Source: Lepisosteus oculatus
Lineage: Eukaryota; Chordata; Actinopteri; Semionotiformes; Lepisosteidae
Assembly: GCF_040954835.1 (NCBI RefSeq)
Contig: NC_090707.1
Coordinates: forward strand, 18,680,570-18,744,569
Direction: 5' to 3'
Length of the DNA: 64,000 nucleotides
The notes under the pieces: model-generated
Told to the model about the DNA's origin: nothing
The model's database searches: none
What the model saw: only the letters and a program-made list of their open reading frames with translations
Position numbers and translations under genes: made by a program
In this document: one piece after another, positions 1 to 11,642 of the stretch
How the letters are laid out: each line of letters opens with the position of its first letter
Position numbering within the stretch: position 1 is the first letter of the stretch

Positions 1-3000
1 CTCTTTTCCGGCTGTGTACTTTTCAGTTTACTGTTGCAGTTTTCTGGCACAAACATTGCAGTCACGGTAGTTCCTTACAAGATAATTCATGATAGAGGCA
101 GAAAGCGTATTTTTACTAGGTTAAGAACACCACACAAGGACAAATAGAATGTCAGAAGCATACTGAAGGATAAGGTACACAGGAATTTGTGCATGGGGAG
201 GTATAAAAATATGTTCCTGTATTCACACAAATTAAAATGGCCTTTCCTTTTTGAACCTTAGGGCCAACACGTATCATATACTGCAGCCTAAAGATGTTCC
301 ACCCTCTCTAAAGAAATCCTTCCAGCCATCACCACACACTGCACTTGATTGGTTGTGCACAGTGGCAATAAGTCCTGTTTAACAGGATCTTGATATTTCA
401 GATGTTTCTCCTGTAATTAAAATAAATTATTGCTCTCATAAACAATGATTTTTTTTTTTATATTTCCTTTGAACAACCAATAACCCTTACAATTAAACCA
501 TGGCCATCGCAGTTCCTACACACACTACATCAACATCTACAGATTTCATTAAAGCAGAAAAATAATATATGAATAAAATACTTATTAAAGGTAAGAAATG
601 TTAAGTAAATGAAAATTATTTTCAAATGGAAGAGAGGAATGGAGGAAATGGTTATGTACATATTTAGGGAAAAGGTCATAAATTAGATTTAAGGGACTAA
701 AGAATAAATGCCATTTTACTACAAAACAAAAACAAACCTTGTACTGTAGGTCTTCTGGTAGTTTCTGAGAGACAAACTTCCCATTATGTTTACATGAATA
801 AGCCTTATTCATTAACCTGAAAACAAACTTGTTTCTTTTAGTACAGACCCATCTTTTTTTTTTCTTCCCCACTTAAGTCCTTATTGTTGGTGGGACAGTG
901 GTTTGCATTGCAAACAAGGGCCCCAGAGCTACAAGGCAGAAAACTTTCTCATGTTCTTAAAAATGGAAAAATCTAGTGACGATACATTAACCCATAAAAA
1001 TTGAATCATATTATTATGACTCCTCAATCAGTGCTTCATCGATTTCATTTTTAAGACCAACGGAAAAGAAACAAAAAAGACTCCATAAGAGTTATTTTGT
1101 GAAACTTTAAAGTACACTTTACTTGAACAAAGTCTATGCATAACTTAAGAAGTAGAATCAAAACTTCTGTCAATCATTAACCTGCAAAGGAATCAACTTA
1201 GAAGTTTGTCCCATATGGGAAGCGTAGGCTAAGAAAATAACAGGGTATTGATTTAAGATAATTACAGCCTAACCTTTAAGTTCACCTAATTATATATTTA
1301 AATGTCCAATATATAGTTTAGGACCAAAACAATTGTAATATAGCCGTGTAATATACAATTTCAAACAGATTTCCATTTACATGATTCATTGACATATAAA
1401 GAATTACACCCTTTTCTGAGTTTTGAGACAAAAAAATCTAAACAAAAAACACCTTATATGGGCAACTAATATAGACATAGACAATTCTTCTCTTGAGGAA
1501 GTGAAGAACTAATACATAATTATAAGGAAACAGTACAACAATATCCCCTATTTCTCTTATTTTAAGATATTTTGGACAAAGGAGTACCTTTCCATTATAT
1601 TCAATTCATTCTGAGACAGCACTTAAATGGCTTTTTTCTTTAATAATCTACCATCATCCTTGTAATCTGCCAATTGCTTGCATTAGGAGATCAGTACACA
1701 CCAATTCCTTATTTAAATAAAATTACAGAGTGTGGGTTCTAAATGATGAAAAGAACCATTATTATTTTTGGTTGTATATAAAAAAGGAAATATACTATAT
1801 AGCTTATCCACATTAACTACTTTTTTAAAACCCTTAGAGTTTTTCCCTTAGAAAAACCTTTACAAAAAGAAAGATTTACAGTATGGTTTCTAAAGGTACT
1901 CCATGCACTGTGGAGTAAATAGATATTTTGTGCACTGAAATGCACCTAACAGAAAATAATCAGGTAAAATTTCAGCACTGTGAAACTCAACCTCTAAAAC
2001 TAAACCATAATTACAACAGAACAATTCTAAGCCTATTGCACATCTTCAAAAAAATCTACGTGTCTGACCATATCAGGAATTAAGCTTGGTTTTCGTCCCC
2101 ATCTAGACATTACAGAGAGATTAAACAGAAAAAAGGTAAGGAAAAAAAGTGTTTCAAACATTCTATTTGGTCTCAGCTTTAGCCGTACCATTGAACAAAA
2201 TAAGAATATAAATAAACTTTTGCAAACAGAAACTCTGCATGTCAGTAATCTGGAAATAAGAGGAAAACATAGACCACGTTCCAATTCTCCTGTTATGTTT
2301 TGTTTCAGGAAAAGAAAAACACTAAAGAGAGCAGAAAGGAAGAGCACCTGAAGACCTTAAAACTAATCTGAATCTTTATAATCCATGTTAAACATAAAAT
2401 CATAAATCAGTAGGCCTACTAAATGTTCATCAGAGGCTTAGAAGTTGCTTTTGTACTGGCAATGCTCATCATAAACTGTAGTTTTGTATGTAGATTAGAA
2501 AATCATGCATTTAATTTCTTAGTCATACTAATTTAGCTGAAGGTATGAATTTTAAGCATGTAATAATGAGTAATAGGTGGGTTGTTTCAGAAATGATATC
2601 ACCATACTTTCTCACCAAAGCACAGAGAACCTTACGACTTTAAGACTACTAAGTTTATTTTAAAACCAGCAATATTTCAGTTCTATGGGGCTAATACTTT
2701 ATACTAGCAATGTAAAGAAATTGTGTGCTTTTGTATGAAAGAAACATCTGGGAACTGTCTGTACAGACAACTCTAGAATCGCTTCCCCTCAAAAATTAAC
2801 TTAGACCTAGAAAATCTCTTGTGGCTTAAGAAAATAGGAACAGTCTGCAGAACCCTAAAAAAGAAAAAAAAAGCCAAGTCAGTTTCCTGTGGTCAGAGCC
2901 TCAGGTCATTTCTACATCAGATCTACAGCACTTTATTTTCTTCTCTCATCAGTGTTTCTCCATTCAAGTATACAAAGAAATGGACACTCTTATAATCAAA

Positions 3001-3839
3001 AATGTCTAGTTTGGGGAAAAATGCTTTTCCCCAGAATATAGGACATGTCATTTTGCATGACAACAGCCTAGGAAAATCCAGGTTTTTCCCAAACATTTGA
3101 GTGTAGCAACAAGCTCCAAGCAGTAATGTTGAACTGTCTAAATGTTGCTGTTAGTGAGTGAAGTGGCAGGGTAAACTGTAGTTTACTGCACATCAAAAAC
3201 CACTGCTTCTTATCATTTATCGATGGTCATTTGCTGTTCCATAATTTCTATCAGTGAACAAGCCTTTATAGCATCAGAATATTTACACAAAACCCAGCAA
3301 CATGAAACTTTGGTGAAACACTTCCAGATTAAAAATGAGTAAGTATTGAATGTTAATGTTACAAAGCATTCACTGTTTTAGTGGGACAAAATTAAAAGTA
3401 TATATATGATGATGATTCTAGATCCAGAAACAATGTTAAACGTTATACATATTGGTGAGATCAATTTTCCAATACTGATAATGCAATTCTTACCTAATAC
3501 TCAATGGTCTTAACAGTACTTTGGCCAAGTGCCAAATTAGTAACTCTTGAAATTTTAAAATCGATATTTCAAACAAAGTAAAATAGCACAAATGAACCAC
3601 TGACTGCTGTGGAATGTGCTTTTAAAAAATACAAAAGAATAGCTTGACTGGACTTGTACAACATATAGCTAAATTCACACTGCGAGTTTGCCCTTCCCAA
3701 CTACTGTAAACATCCCTTATAACTTCAACAAATTCACATTTACCAGAAAAAGTGAATGTTTTTTCACAGTTGTGCTGACATTTTATTGAACAAACATTAC
3801 AGGTAAACTCATTATGCCGATAAAAATTCGTCATCAATA
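1..3839. other. Non-coding flank, left edge
   Basis: AT-rich sequence with no long open frame and no protein family I recognise. The open stretches near 585-872 and 2033-2347 (minus strand) are hydrophobic or low-complexity and have no supporting gene structure. A short minus-strand segment at 738-816 has exon-like borders and is listed separately. By conserved gene order this side of NEUROD1 should hold an oppositely oriented gene (ITPRID2/SSFA2 in mammals), so this may be intron or 3' flank of such a gene, but nothing in the sequence proves it. Confidence 0.5.
738..816 (-). other. Candidate internal exon (79 nt), unidentified gene
   Basis: On the minus strand a pyrimidine-rich tract ending in TTTTCAG precedes a 79-nt segment that ends in AAG followed by GTTTGT, a plausible donor. 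With one leading base it reads open for 26 codons and includes NGKFVSQKLPEDLQYK. That frame fits the phase left by the candidate exon at 6168-6190. I do not recognise the peptide. Short exon-like segments arise by chance in AT-rich DNA, so this is a weak call. It would be confirmed by RNA-seq junctions or by conservation in related fish. Confidence 0.22.
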
Positions 3840-4450
3840 GAGTTGAGGGGGAGGACTGTAAAAGTCACAGGTTAGTCAAAGGTGTGGCCATTATGCTGTA
3901 ATACAGCATAAGCTTTACACATCTGAAATAGGTTTTGCCTGTTCTTGTGGGATTCTGTCATACTCCTCTCATAGGGCCTGAACAAGCACGCACCTGTTCA
4001 CTAGTATCTGAACTCTAGATTCCAGACACCATCCAAGCTGATACCATATAAGTGCAAAAGTGCTCAAATTTGGCGAGTAGGGTATCCACTGCATTTCTGT
4101 CACATTTGCATCTCACAAGAAAGGCATCTTTATATGACCAGACGAAGGATGATTTTGCATGTAATGTTGTCATATCAGGATAAACTCCAAGTCATATACA
4201 GCCATGCAATCAGATGGCCATTAATCACTACAAGTGCAGATCTGCATTAACTAGGCACTACTGCCCACATCATCGCACATCACAATGGACCTCCTCATCC
4301 GCTGGTCTAGTGTATCAGCACAGTGGTCTGCGTCATACTTGCCCATGTCCATCAGGGTGTTCTGCATAAAACGTGGATTTGTTGCACAAGAGGACTTTGC
4401 TCTACTGCCCAGCTGAGGTCATGTTCCAGCATACCACTGGCATAAATGTC
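3840..4450 (-). mobile_element. Degenerate Tc1/mariner-type transposase relic
   Basis: Read on the minus strand in shifting frames, this segment carries the landmarks of the Tc1 transposase catalytic half. In order they are a segment like the family's GERYADxC...GGGSVMVWGG region (here MRRSIVM), a VVNGNLT-like segment (here VINGHLIA), an SPDLNPIEHLWDxLG-like segment (here YSPNLSTFALIWYQLG, about 4008-4104), and an EWxxIPQ-like C-terminus (here EEYDRIPQEQ). Stops and frameshifts break it repeatedly and the N-terminal DNA-binding half is not visible. It is inactive. The stretch near 4264-4400 looks like the end of a host gene but is explained by this element. Confidence 0.75.
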
Positions 4451-5320
4451 CTGCCTTCTTGATAAGTGGGATACACTCCAAATACATTTAATCAATTTAA
4501 AACATCCTTATACTTGATTTTGTTTCTAAAAACAAACATGCATGAGGTGGTTTCTTCTGATGATTACCATAGTAAAAGTTTTCAAAAACCTTTTTCTTAC
4601 ACTGTTTAGGCTACATTATAATTCCCTTTTATCATGCACAGAGGGACTTGCAACAACTTTAACACCTTGAAAGAAATGCAGGACTACACCTAACTCAACA
4701 AACATCCGCCCACCAGAAGGCATGTAGTATGCAAAGCAAATACATCATGATTTAACCCTACCATTATTTCCTCATTCCTCAACATAATGATTTTATCAAC
4801 AACAAAATTATTTTAAAATTTCCTTCTAGTATAGAGGATCTCTCATAGCCCTGGCCTTTTGGAATCCACTGAATTTATACTATGCTTGTCAAGGTGAGTT
4901 TAAGATCTGGATGATCTTAAATACAAAGGCACAGTAAAAGCACAAGAAGCTTAAATGCTTTCCAAAAAGATAAGCCGTTCACACACTAAAGGAAACACTC
5001 ATGCAAGAGAGTTGAAACTGATATCACTCAAAACACACCTTCAGTTTCCCCTGAGTATTGACCTCCTGCTGCATACTTAATCCATGCGTTTATTAACAGA
5101 AAATGGATAAGCTTTGACTTCACTCCCAGTGGTTTCAATACAAGCACCAGGCAAAGAACAAACATAGATGCTTATTTAGCAATTTCCCCACCTCTACAAT
5201 GTTATTATCAAAAGAAATCAAACAGTCACACTAGTCGTTTTGTGGTATTTCTGCATATAAAATAAGCATATTCAGGTAGCTAGTATGAAAAGATAAAGAA
5301 TTATAATACAAATATAGTTT
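4451..5320. other. Non-coding spacer
   Basis: No gene recognised. On the minus strand 4625-4740 has an open, fairly codon-like stretch containing YYMPSGGRMFVELG, ending in a stop shortly after. It has no identifiable family and no start or splice support. It may be part of another old element. Confidence 0.4.
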
Positions 5321-5443
5321 AAGTAGGCAGCCATGTCGGCATGCATAGGCTGCAAAAGAACAAGTAAAGCTTTATTCCATGCTGAAAAGAGAAGATATTT
5401 TCAGCAAAAAAAAAACATTTCAGCTGTGGAGCCTTCTTCAGGT
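5321..5443 (-). repeat. Interspersed repeat 3' segment, copy 1 (hammerhead-like core)
   Basis: On the minus strand this reads CCTGAAGAAGGCTCC, then GAAA, a T-rich stretch, and GGAATAAAGCTTTACTTG, ending near a CATGCCGACATGGCTGCC segment. A second copy in the opposite orientation lies at 42219-42330, so this is a dispersed family. The core CUGAAGA, a short GC stem and GAAA resembles a hammerhead ribozyme core, as found in Penelope-like retroelements. I cannot assign the family with certainty. Confidence 0.6.
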
Positions 5444-6384
5444 GAGAAGAATGAAAGTGCTCTAATGCAACTATAATCTGCTATTCACATCACATTCAAT
5501 AGAAACCATTTTGTTTTTCGATTGATAAAAACAATCAAATCATTCCTCTGAAGTTCTGATAACTAGTGGGGAATGTTTAGAATTCAAACCTTCTGCAGAG
5601 GGAGTTAAAAGCATTAAAATAAGTCAACTGTACTGCAAACAGTTAAAATAAGAAAATGGAATTTGACAGGATAACAGCAAAATAAGATGAATGTGAAAGT
5701 CTTCTTTTTTATGCTTTTCCAGGTGTAACAAAGACACAAAAAGCAGAACACTGAGATTCAACAAGCCCATTGGAGTAAATGATTAATATATGAAAAAGTA
5801 CAGGCCAGAAGAGGCCTCAGTCTGCACACAGCCATGTCACCTATAACATTCTCATTACAGGAGAAAGATCTTGAAAGGAAGCTGCCCTATGGAATACTGA
5901 CAGAAGCTATATTCAATATCCAAGTCAATGGATACTCCAGTGTCTCCTGCTAATAAAGCAGAATTATTATACAATTTAAAAGACGTTAAAGGTTGTGTGC
6001 ATCCTAAAGGCAAGATTATAGAATCCAACACAAACCATAATTCTATGGCCAAATATAAGGTTTTCAATGCAAACTTCTTTTAATGCATAGGATACAAAAG
6101 AAGAGCAGTGAATCAATCACATTTATTTTGACCTGCAAAGGACAACACATTTTCAACCCATACTTACTTGACTTGTGTAACAATCGTTTTCTGAGGAGCC
6201 CAGACTCTCACAGTTCTTTTACACAGACAATACGACAACTATAGCAGTTTGTCTGCAACAGTGCTTCGGAAAAGAATGGTGAATTGGTGAAACACAAAGA
6301 ACCTCGTATATCAGTAATCTGCTACAATGGGCTAGATGAATTCCAGTGTTTGTTCTGCTTTTTGTAAGGAAGGACATTGGTCTG
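5444..6384. other. Non-coding spacer
   Basis: AT-rich, with no gene recognised apart from the tiny exon-like segment at 6168-6190 described separately. The open stretch at 5855-6067 (minus) has no family resemblance. Confidence 0.4.
6168..6190 (-). other. Candidate 23-nt exon, unidentified gene
   Basis: On the minus strand GGGCTCCTCAG is followed by 23 nt and then the very strong donor GTAAGTATGG. If the ATG that ends the candidate first exon at 7720 is joined here, the frame is open (M-KTIVTQV) and leaves two bases, compatible with the candidate exon at 738-816. The acceptor is only moderate. A longer alternative begins further upstream, after CTGTGTAAAAG. This is inference from splice signals only. 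Confidence 0.2.
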
Positions 6385-6530
6385 GCTACAGTAGGGGTCT
6401 CCAACATAGGTTCTGGAGAGCTCCAGCTCAGCAAGTTTTGTTGGTTAAATTAAATTAGCAAGATCTGGAACAGTTTAACCATAAATCACTAAATTCCCTG
6501 ACTAAATGAAATTAGCAATTTAGAGATCAC
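6385..6530 (-). repeat. Unclassified interspersed repeat fragment
   Basis: The minus strand carries GGAGCTCTCCAGAACC, then GTTGGAGACCCCT, preceded by TTAATTTAACC-type repeats. This is the kind of repeat seen dispersed in fish genomes, probably a non-autonomous DNA element or SINE-like unit. A peptide-like reading across it is therefore not a host exon. The boundaries are approximate. Confidence 0.5.
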
Positions 6531-7129
6531 ATGGAACAAAAAAAAAATCTGAATATTTCTTAGCTCTCAAGGATCAGAGTTCTCAAATAATAAACATTAC
6601 TTAGGAGTGCTCAATCTTCAGAAACAGATAATATAGGGAACGTACAGTATAAGAGTAACTGGTTTGAAGTTCACCAGGACACGTGTTGGAGACACTGAGT
6701 TTCTATAGCATTCTTTCTAATAAATAAGTTGGTGAACTGCCTCACACTGCCCTTAAATAGACCGAGAAAACAAGTGCACGGTTTAGCATTAAAATTGACA
6801 AGTATTTTTTCCCTATTTCTTAATGTATTGTATTATTAAAAATCACTGCAATAACAAAAAAAACATCCTTAAAACAGATTCTGTCCGGGAATTAACAACA
6901 CATTCATAACCTTAAGACAGAAGAGAAACTATTTGTAAATAACTAGGTATGTTATGTAAAGCCTGAAACTATAAGAAGTGTATGTATTGATACAACGGTA
7001 TATTGTTGATTTGCGGGTGAACAGGTTAATGGATAATAAACTATTTTCACAATAAAACATAGTTATTACGTGACACAGGGGTTTTTAACTTTAACGTTAG
7101 TAAAAAAAAAAGGGGCAAAAAACGGTGCA

Positions 7130-8900
7130 AGGAACATCTCCGATCCTTGATTCTTGAACACCTGACCAAATGAAAACTGAACCTTAGCCAATTACAAAAT
7201 TATAATTCGCATAATTTGATATACACAGGTGAACGTCTATCTTGAAATAAGAAAGAAGGCTCTTGCAACACTCGCGCACACACCCCAGTGGTGTTGTCAT
7301 CTTGAAATAGGAACTTCAGTTCTTTTTTTTTCTTTCAAGACTATAAAAGTTCTCCAGCAAGTCAACAGGAGTTTAAGTTGATCGGCAATCACAAAACTAT
7401 AGTGATAGCGTGTATTAATTTCCATGACGTCCGTACAACACGATCGCTTCCAAACTTGTTATTTGTTAAAGAGTCTTGAATGTTTATTTAAATTACTTAA
7501 TACAATGGGAGACAACTGTAGTAAAAGGTTTCAAAAAGATATCGCCCACTTCCGACAGAAATAAATCTGTTTAGCTATTTTAAATTACATCAAGTAAGAG
7601 TTACTAGACAATGACAAATTACTTCTAAAACAAAACTTTTCCTGTATTAAATCCATGTTTAGATCAGTGCTTACCAAGAGCAGAAAACAATGATATATAT
7701 ATATCGCAAATAGTCTTACCATAATAATGCACTTTACTCAGTAGTTTCAGTGGCCATGCAAACAGCAACTCCACGGGATTTGGCAAACTTGATCAAACTT
7801 TATAAAGCAACTGAGCTTCCGCTTCCGGCTGGGATACAAAGTAACATAACACAACAGGGGCGAGTCGCTGTGTACAGAGTCCTGCAGATTAGGACGAGTT
7901 TTTCCTTGTATAATACTGTCGATTCATTCTTTACCCGCTGCAGAAAAACAACTCCAGCCCATACGGTGAAGTGAGGAGTTACTGCAGAAATAATTAATAT
8001 ATAATGTGTATAGCACAGATGCTGAATCACCTACTTTTAGACTGCTATACGGGCTGTCCTTTTTTTGTTAATTAAAAACATTAACAGTCTAGAAGCACAT
8101 CTGGTTTAGAAGTTCGTGGAACAAACTGAACTGTATATGTAAATATTTCTAAAAAATAAAATCCCTGCGTATTTAGGCTTTATCTACGGAAGAAAAGCGT
8201 CTGCAAATATGGTTTTAAGTAGTGACCATATTTTAAAAGTAAAAGATAAGATTCGTACATTTCCACTGTACTACAAAAAACCCGAATTACCCATTCATTT
8301 ATATTAAGAGTAACTAAGAAAGAAGAAACAATAGTGTGCACATTGTTCTAAGTAAAATAAACCTCATTCTTCATATTCACCAAAGACAATACAAAGTATG
8401 AATATTGCCACCCCTCTTATTGATGTAAAGGGTATTCACCACACTATCCGAAATAAACGTTATATTCTGATCTTTTGGCACTTATTGCGAATTGAAAGTA
8501 TTTCGTCAAATCAGTTGAAGTCTTAATTCAACTCCATTAGTATTATGTAAAATCTAACTGATATATTAGTCATATGCTGCCAAGACTTTCCAATGAAAGG
8601 GCGATACTGTTCTACCAACAAACATTAATAATCATTAAATAACGAGGGACATTCGAATTTGCCGTGTATAGCTTTGTGACTCAATAGGCGTTTCATATTG
8701 GACAAGCCAACATTTTACACAATTACGCGGAACTACATTGTATAGTTAAATATACAGTACATTCAGCCTATTCATCCTGCACAATATTGAAATATGACAT
8801 TCGAATGTTTTAAATATTCGGGTGCTTTAATCTCAATATTTAGAGGTTTGGTTACCATACGTGCAGAAGCAAAACATCGGCGTTGTTAGTACACCTGACC
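7130..8900. promoter_or_regulatory. CpG-richer patch
   Basis: CpG dinucleotides (for example GACGTCCG, CACGATCG, TATCGCCC, CTTCCGCTTCCGG, GGCGAGTCG, ACGAGGG, TTACGCGG) are clearly denser here than in the flanking kilobases, where CpG is scarce. This suggests an unmethylated promoter-like region. It includes the candidate minus-strand promoter at 7.72-7.83 kb. No long open frame lies in it. Confidence 0.4.
7720..7830 (-). promoter_or_regulatory. Candidate minus-strand promoter and first exon
   Basis: On the minus strand a double ETS-type motif (CCGGAAGCGGAAG, 7816-7828) is followed by TTTATAAAG (7798-7806), a possible TATA box. About 80 bases further an ATG sits directly against a strong donor (ATG then GTAAGAC; exon end 7720). 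An 8-codon upstream frame (ATG at 7756) ends before it. The arrangement looks like a promoter plus short first exon of a gene reading left, away from NEUROD1. The product is unknown, and synteny would suggest ITPRID2. The evidence is motif-level only. Confidence 0.3.
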
Positions 8901-9585
8901 ACATGCTAATAAACAGGGAAAGAGTGGCCTCCTTTACTGCAATCTTTGACTTGGTGTCTTTTTGTTGAGATCATTTTCAATGTAGTATTTTGAGATCAAA
9001 CTATTTTGCAGAATGACCCTGATGTACATAATCAATTAATGTGATCATTAACATTTGCATAGTGTTGTTGTAAATATAATGAAACCTTAGGCAAAACTGT
9101 GCACAAATAAATGAGCATGCCTCTGATAAAAAACTGTCAAAGTTCATTTTTAAAAATGTTTAATGGTTTCTGAACAATTTCTTTGTTTCTAGTTTTTACT
9201 TAGGAGAATTTAGGCAACTGTCTTAGGGAGATGAAGTCTCCTCTGATATCAAAATACCCACTTATTAAACTAATTGCTCAAACCAAGGGATTACATGTCA
9301 ACGTAGAATTAGGAAACTTCATGCTCACACCATGGCAACCCTAGAGCATAATTGTGTCTTATTATAGGTAGACTGCTTTTTGAAGGCTATGATGTCTTTT
9401 GTGTGCAGTCATGTGTTTTCCCTTCTAATTTATCCCTTTGGTTAAAAAGCAGATTGTCAAATATCTAATAAAAGTTAATGAAGATGAAACAGGTTAGATC
9501 TCAAAACCTCACAGCACAATATTTACCTTTTTGGACTGCCTTAACTTGAAAAGTGAGTACTACAGTATTAAAGAGGGAAGTAATG
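8901..9585. other. Non-coding spacer
   Basis: AT-rich, no gene seen. An RFX X-box-like half site (CCATGGCAAC, near 9331) is the only motif of note. Confidence 0.4.
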
Positions 9586-10205
9586 GAAACAGACTCAGTT
9601 TCTGCACAATAATACACTGGAGTGGCTTAAGATCGAGAGAGCGAATGTGTATGTTTTGGGCTTTCCTGTAGTATTAGCCTGTACTTGGCTTTGTCCATTT
9701 TCCCTTTTATTCTATGAGGCTTTCCAGTCCCTGCTGAGGGGAAGCATCCCATATCAGGACACAGCTGTTATCGGTTAACTGTAGACATGGTGCTGAGTTT
9801 GAGATTGTGTTTGTAGTGTGTCGGGTCGGCCACAAACGTTATGTATAGTATTGAGATCCACAAAGTTCCAATTTGGTCTCATCTAACCAGGATGCCTTTT
9901 TTCCATATTGTTTGGCAGGATCACTCAGGTGCTTTTTTTTTTTGTGATCTCCATCTGGGATATGGATGGCTTGGCAAAGCAGGCCAGCTTTGTGAAGTGA
10001 CTGGGATATTGTTGACTCATGCACATTTTTTCCCCATCTCAGCTACTGTAGCTCTTTCAATGTTGTCGTTGGCCTTGCATTGACATTCCCAATCAATTTT
10101 CTCCTTACCCAATCTGGGTGTCTTGCAGTTTTTAATGATGGACCTCATCATGCTTAAGGAGATATTAAGAGTGTTTGAAATATTTTTGTAGATTTTCAAA
10201 TGAGC
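9586..10205 (-). mobile_element. Degenerate Tc1-type transposase relic
   Basis: On the minus strand the helix-turn-helix region (YKNISNTLNISLSMMRSIIK) lies at about 10130-10199. A WLDETKLELCG segment, like the SDETKxELFG catalytic motif, is at about 9850-9890. GKMDKAKYRLILQE, like the family's GKMNAAKYxxILEE, follows near 9650-9690. The order is that of a Tc1 transposase, but the frame changes and in-frame stops show it is dead. Most of the first catalytic Asp region is missing or unrecognisable. Terminal repeats were not found. Confidence 0.82.
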
Positions 10206-10597
10206 TGTATATTTATACAGAGTTTAGGTCTGAGTTATTCTGAAAGGTCCTTTGTCTTCATTGTTGAATATTTTCCAGAAATTGACTACCTGACCAAGGA
10301 ACCCCATAGAAAGAAGTGATTTTTTTAATTCTGAAATAATGTGAACCACTATTATTGCTCACAGAAGCCACTCAACTAAATGTGTGGCTTACAATGGTAA
10401 TTTTGTACAACTAAATTAATATACAGTACATTTGCCACAGCAAAAGACATTGAATAATTATGCTGTCATGACTTTTCATTTTTCTTTCATGTTAATTATC
10501 TATTTTCATCTTTCTTTTTGTTTTCTTCTTAAATTATGTGGAGTAGGTCATGTATACAGTATAACAAATATTAAATACTACTTCAAAGTGTCACAAT
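10206..10597. other. Non-coding spacer
   Basis: Short AT-rich spacer between the Tc1 relic and the 5S-derived SINE. It contains TACAGTA heptamers but no gene. Confidence 0.4.
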
Positions 10598-11172
10598 CGG
10601 CCATATCACCATATCACATCAGCAGCCATATCACCCTGCAACTCACAACTGGCAGCCCACTGAAGCTAAGCAGCTGTGAGCCTGGTCAGTACCTGGATGG
10701 GAGACCTCCTGGGAAAAACTAAGGTTGCTGCTGGAAGAGGTGTTAGTGGGGCCAGCAGGGAGTGCTCATCCTGTGGTCCATGTGGGTCCTAATAGTGACG
10801 GGGACACTATACTGTAAACAGGTGCCGTCCTTCAGATGAGATGTAAAACTGAGGTCCTGGCTCTCTGTGGTCATTAAAAATCCCAGGGTGTTTCTCGAAA
10901 AGAGTAGGGGTGTACCCTGGCGTCCTGGCCAAATTTCCCATTGGTCCTCCTAATAATCCCCCTCTATGAATTGGCTTCATTATGCTGCTCTCTTCCCCAC
11001 TGATAACTGATGTGTGGTGAGCGTTCTGGCGCACTATGGCTGCTGTTGCATCATCCAGGTGGATTCTGCACATTGGTGGTGGTGGAGGGGAGTCCCCATT
11101 ACCTGTTAAGTGCTTTGAGTGGAGTGTCCAGAAAAGTGCTATATAAGTGTAAGCTATTATTATTATTATTAT
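10598..11172 (+). repeat. 5S-rRNA-derived SINE (SINE3-like), near full length
   Basis: The head retains 5S rRNA internal promoter features: CGGCCATATCACC, GAAGCTAAGCAG (box A region) and GGTCAGTACCTGGATGGGAG (box C region, 10685-10704). A body typical of fish 5S-derived SINEs follows, then the tail AAAGTGCTATATAAGTG and an (ATT)n run. The first about 25 bases of the head are duplicated (GCCATATCACC at about 10600 and 10624). It would be transcribed by RNA polymerase III from the internal promoter and mobilised by a partner LINE. The open frames within it are shadows. Confidence 0.88.
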
Positions 11173-11642
11173 AATCGAGCTTTAAAGTAACAAAATGTAA
11201 AAACTGTGCAAAGACCTGGATAATTTTGCAAGACACTATAATTTTTTTGTGGTTGGCATTTTATACTTGTTTTCATTGTAACTGAACAGGTATGTCCATT
11301 TAGCTGGGGGGTCATTTCTTCTTGGGGGCACTAAGGATTATGGGGCTTATATTTACCAAAGATACTCTCTGCTCATTGGACATTTAACTGCCATCTATTA
11401 CTCTTCTCTTCACTGTGCCACAATGTCTGTAAAGGGCTTTTTAATGTCAATAACTTTAAATAAGTGGAAAAATTAAAAGACTAGAAGGAAGTAGGCTTTA
11501 AACCTTTTAGGTTTATGAAGAGATGAGAGGGAAATATGGATTGAAAACATTACAAACAATACAAAAACATTACAATATATGTAATGAAAACATTACAAAT
11601 GTACAGTAAATTGACAACAAGAGAAGCGTACAAAGATATATT
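11173..11642. other. Non-coding spacer
   Basis: Spacer between two SINE copies. No gene or motif recognised. Confidence 0.4.

Noticed and set aside
2033..2347. Hydrophobic 104-codon minus-strand frame
   Set aside because: AT-rich low-complexity hydrophobic reading with no family match or splice support.
4264..4400. Minus-strand reading that looks like the C-terminal end of a host protein (NPRFMQNTLMDMGKYDADHC onward)
   Set aside because: Its position and the neighbouring YSPNLS and IPQEQ segments show it is part of a decayed Tc1-type transposase.
6219..6434. Minus-strand open frames with protein-like composition
   Set aside because: They overlap a dispersed repeat (GTTGGAGACCCCT unit) and have no consistent splice structure.
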